Assembly: GCA_047618565.1 (NCBI GenBank)
Contig: JBLHKW010000128.1
Coordinates: 1 to 15,495, forward strand
Source of the DNA: JBLHKW01 sp047618565
GTDB lineage: Bacteria > Planctomycetota > UBA1135 > GCA-002686595
Length of the DNA: 15,495 nucleotides
Reading direction: 5' to 3'
Shown here: in pieces, positions 14,276 through 15,495 of the stretch
How positions within the stretch are numbered: the first letter of the stretch is position 1
Layout: every line of letters begins with the position of its first letter
Translations under genes and position numbers: made by a program
The notes under the pieces: model-generated
Databases searched by the model: none
Seen by the model: only the letters and a program-made list of their open reading frames with translations
What the model was told of the DNA's origin: nothing

Positions 14276-14299
14276 GGGGTTTACGGTGGGGTTTACACC
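14276..14299 (+). repeat. Tandem 12-bp repeat GGGGTTTAC(GGT/ACC)
   Basis: Two abutting 12-bp units, GGGGTTTACGGT and GGGGTTTACACC, identical at nine positions, with a degenerate third unit just before them (GGGGTTAGCACC, 14263-14274). They may be direct-repeat protein sites, or simply overlap with the dyads described here. Three G-runs in a row also make a weak G-quadruplex possible on the plus strand. Confidence 0.45.
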
Positions 14300-14300
14300 G
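14284..14300. promoter_or_regulatory. Second dyad, CGGTG-N7-CACCG
   Basis: CGGTG and CACCG are perfect 5-bp arms with the same 7-bp spacer as the larger dyad upstream. The two centres (14262 and 14292) are 30 bp apart, close to three helical turns, so bound dimers would lie on nearly the same DNA face. It also shares the GGTG/CACC ends with the first dyad. Confidence 0.42.
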
Positions 14301-14321
14301 ACGCTCGGGCCTGTGGCGGCC

Positions 14322-14351
14322 TTGACCCTAATCTGTTACGGACAATATGCT
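14322..14351 (+). promoter_or_regulatory. Possible sigma-70-type promoter
   Basis: TTGACC (14322-14327), 18-bp spacer, TATGCT (14346-14351). The -35 matches at 5/6 and the -10 at 4/6. It would start transcription near 14358, upstream of the -24/-12 promoter, as a possible basal promoter for the peroxiredoxin and MBL genes. Confidence 0.42.
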
Positions 14352-14382
14352 TATGTCGCATTCATGGAGCCTCGCGGCAGCT

Positions 14383-14398
14383 TGGCACGGGGGTTGTT
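14383..14398 (+). promoter_or_regulatory. Strong -24/-12 (sigma-54) promoter candidate
   Basis: TGGCACG-GGGG-TTGTT matches the consensus TGGCACG-N4-TTGCW at every defined position but one (C to T in the -12 element), with exact spacing. A transcript would begin near 14409, about 83 nt before the peroxiredoxin ATG. It sits just downstream of a sigma-54 activator gene and ~120 bp from two dyads. The GCACGG/CCGTGC inverted repeat overlapping it (14385-14404) is partly a by-product of the motif. Confidence 0.62.
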
Positions 14399-14491
14399 CC
14401 GTGCACACCCAGAGCCAGCCAGGCCCATGCGCCAGTAGCCGCAGGGGTCCAGCCTCCGGCTCCAACCATAAGCGCCCCTGTGCCCAAGAAC

Positions 14492-15108
14492 ATGGAAGCC
14501 AGCAACATCATCGATCTCCTCGAACCTCGCATGCCGAGGCTCAACGAGCGAGCGCCCGATTTCGAGGCGCAGACCACCAGTGGCACGAGGACGCTGCGGC
14601 ACTTCTCAGGAAAGTGGCTGGCCCTGTTCTCCCACCCCGCGGATTTCACGCCCGAGTCTTCGATCGACTTCGCCGAGACGGGCGCGCGCTTTCAGGCTGT
14701 GAGCTACTGGGCTTCTCGATCAACGCAGACTTCGCCTTCATCCACTGGATGCGAAACATCAACGAGGCCCTCGGTGTCGACCTTCCGTACCCGGTCACCG
14801 AGGACCTGTCGATGAGCATCGCCAAGGCCTACGGAATGCTCCAACCTGGGACCCGGAACGAGGAGGCGACGCGCGCGACCTTCATCATCGATCCGAGCGG
14901 AATCCTGCGCCTGAGCCTGCATTACTGCAATGCCAGTGGCCGCACCATCGAGCAGATGATGCAGATCGTCGAGGTGATTCAGAATTCGGAGGGCAAGCAG
15001 CAGCACACGACGACCCCTGGGCAGGGCGTTGCAAGGGACGCTCACGAGACAGCTGGTCCCGCAGACACAGACTCGTTCTTTCCCATGCGGACCTTCCCGA
15101 CAGCCTGA
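14492..15108 (+). pseudogene. Peroxiredoxin (AhpC/TSA, Prx6-like) with frameshift and Cys-to-Ser at the active site
   Basis: The 5' half (frame from ATG 14492; GTG 14480 is also possible) encodes LNERAPDFEAQTTSGTRTL, KWLALFSHPADFTP and the helix up to RFQA, as in Prx6-type peroxiredoxins. At ~14696-14700 homology jumps to another frame: CELLGFSINADFAFIHWMRNI, PYPVTEDLSMSIAKAYGM, ATRATFIIDPSGILRLSLHY, GRTIEQMMQIVEVIQ, ending at TGA 15108. Net loss of one base (mod 3) explains it; counting family residues, a 7-base loss fits. The peroxidatic Cys normally follows FTPV; here the protein reads FTPESS, with Ser (TCT, 14657-14659; residue 56) in that place. Two independent defects point to a pseudogene, though a sequencing error plus a genuinely Cys-less paralogue cannot be excluded. 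The last ~35 residues do not look like the usual Prx6 tail. Confidence 0.72.
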
Positions 15109-15126
15109 GGCCAGCCAACCGACACC

Positions 15127-15495
15127 ATGTTTCTCAAACAGTTCTATCTCAGCTGCCTCGCGCACGCCTCGTACATCGTCATCGACGAGCGCACCAAGGC
15201 CGCGGCGGTTATCGATCCGCAACGGGACATCGAGCAGTACATCGAGGCAGCGAGCCGCTACGGCGCAACCATCCGATACGTCCTGCTCACGCATTTTCAC
15301 GCAGACTTCATCGCTGGTCACCTGGAGCTCAGGGATCGTGTCGGCGCCCGCATCTACCTGGGCGACCGGGCGAAGGCCGAGTATGAATTCACACGGCTCA
15401 AGGACGGCGATGCGCTCGAGTTTGGCGATGTGCGCTTCCGCGTACGGGAGACACCCGGCCACACACCCGAGGGCATCTCGGTGGTCGTGTACGAC
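15127..15495 (+). CDS. MBL-fold hydrolase, persulfide dioxygenase/rhodanese-fusion type (5' part)
   Basis: 123 codons from ATG 15127 to the window end, with no stop. MFLKQFYLSCLAHASYIVID and AAVIDPQRDIEQYIEAA are the usual opening of bacterial ETHE1-like/CstB-type proteins, in which a metallo-beta-lactamase domain is often followed by rhodanese domains. THFHADFIAGH gives metal-site residues H56, H58 and D60, and ETPGHTPEGIS gives H112. The residue after HAD is Phe rather than the commoner His, which I recall in this subgroup; the iron ligands of ETHE1 correspond to the retained first His and the GHT His. Such enzymes oxidise glutathione or low-molecular-weight persulfides. It starts 18 bp after the peroxiredoxin stop, so the two probably share the -24/-12 promoter. 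Whether rhodanese domains follow cannot be seen. Confidence 0.82.
   Translation, partial: MFLKQFYLSCLAHASYIVIDERTKAAAVIDPQRDIEQYIEAASRYGATIRYVLLTHFHADFIAGHLELRDRVGARIYLGDRAKAEYEFTRLKDGDALEFGDVRFRVRETPGHTPEGISVVVYD

Noticed and set aside
14347..14690. Plus-strand start at 14347 making one long ORF with the 3' half of the peroxiredoxin
   Set aside because: The first ~110 residues have no peroxiredoxin similarity and would run across the -10 and -24/-12 promoter elements; the true N-terminal homology is in the other frame from 14492.

Overview
The window is high-GC, densely coded, bacterial chromosomal DNA with short gaps and many divergent or convergent gene pairs. The organism cannot be fixed from sequence alone. 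The compact group-2-type sigma factor (regions 1.2 to 4 only), the HPr domain on a long helical protein, and the sigma-54 activator would suit a Planctomycetota or a deltaproteobacterial/myxobacterial lineage. I lean weakly to Planctomycetota.

Layout. 1-939: a class I methyltransferase on the minus strand. 1015-4353: a two-gene plus-strand cassette for O-acetylation of an exported polysaccharide, an AlgI-type MBOAT membrane acyltransferase followed by an AlgX/AlgJ-type SGNH protein. 4392-5294 (minus): a sigma-70-family factor. Divergent from it, 5380-6690, is a 436-aa protein whose last ~95 residues are an HPr phosphocarrier domain, followed closely by a VOC-fold protein and a GNAT acetyltransferase that overlap by 4 bp. 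7745-8155 encodes a small protein of degenerate ~30-residue repeats. It converges on a minus-strand signalling operon: a single-domain CheY (9744-9370) and two different CheX/CheC-like phosphatases (9380-8853 and 8815-8216), with no kinase or receptor nearby. 10146-11696 is an ABC1/UbiB-family kinase with a possible 21-codon coupled upstream ORF, followed by an 80-aa protein of unknown function.

The right third looks like a nitrosative, oxidative or sulfur stress locus. A group 1 truncated haemoglobin (minus) is divergent from a PAS-AAA+-Fis sigma-54 activator (plus). Downstream come a 157-bp miniature inverted-repeat element with a CTAA duplication, two dyads whose centres lie 30 bp apart, a very good -24/-12 (sigma-54) promoter, a frameshifted peroxiredoxin whose peroxidatic Cys position is Ser, and the start of an MBL-fold persulfide-dioxygenase-type gene cut by the window end. 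The arrangement suggests the activator drives the downstream genes from the -24/-12 promoter through the dyads, and perhaps also the globin gene, which has a weaker -24/-12-like site.

The items most worth following up are the HPr fusion, the sigma-54/globin/peroxiredoxin locus, the CheY with two CheX-like proteins, and the MITE.
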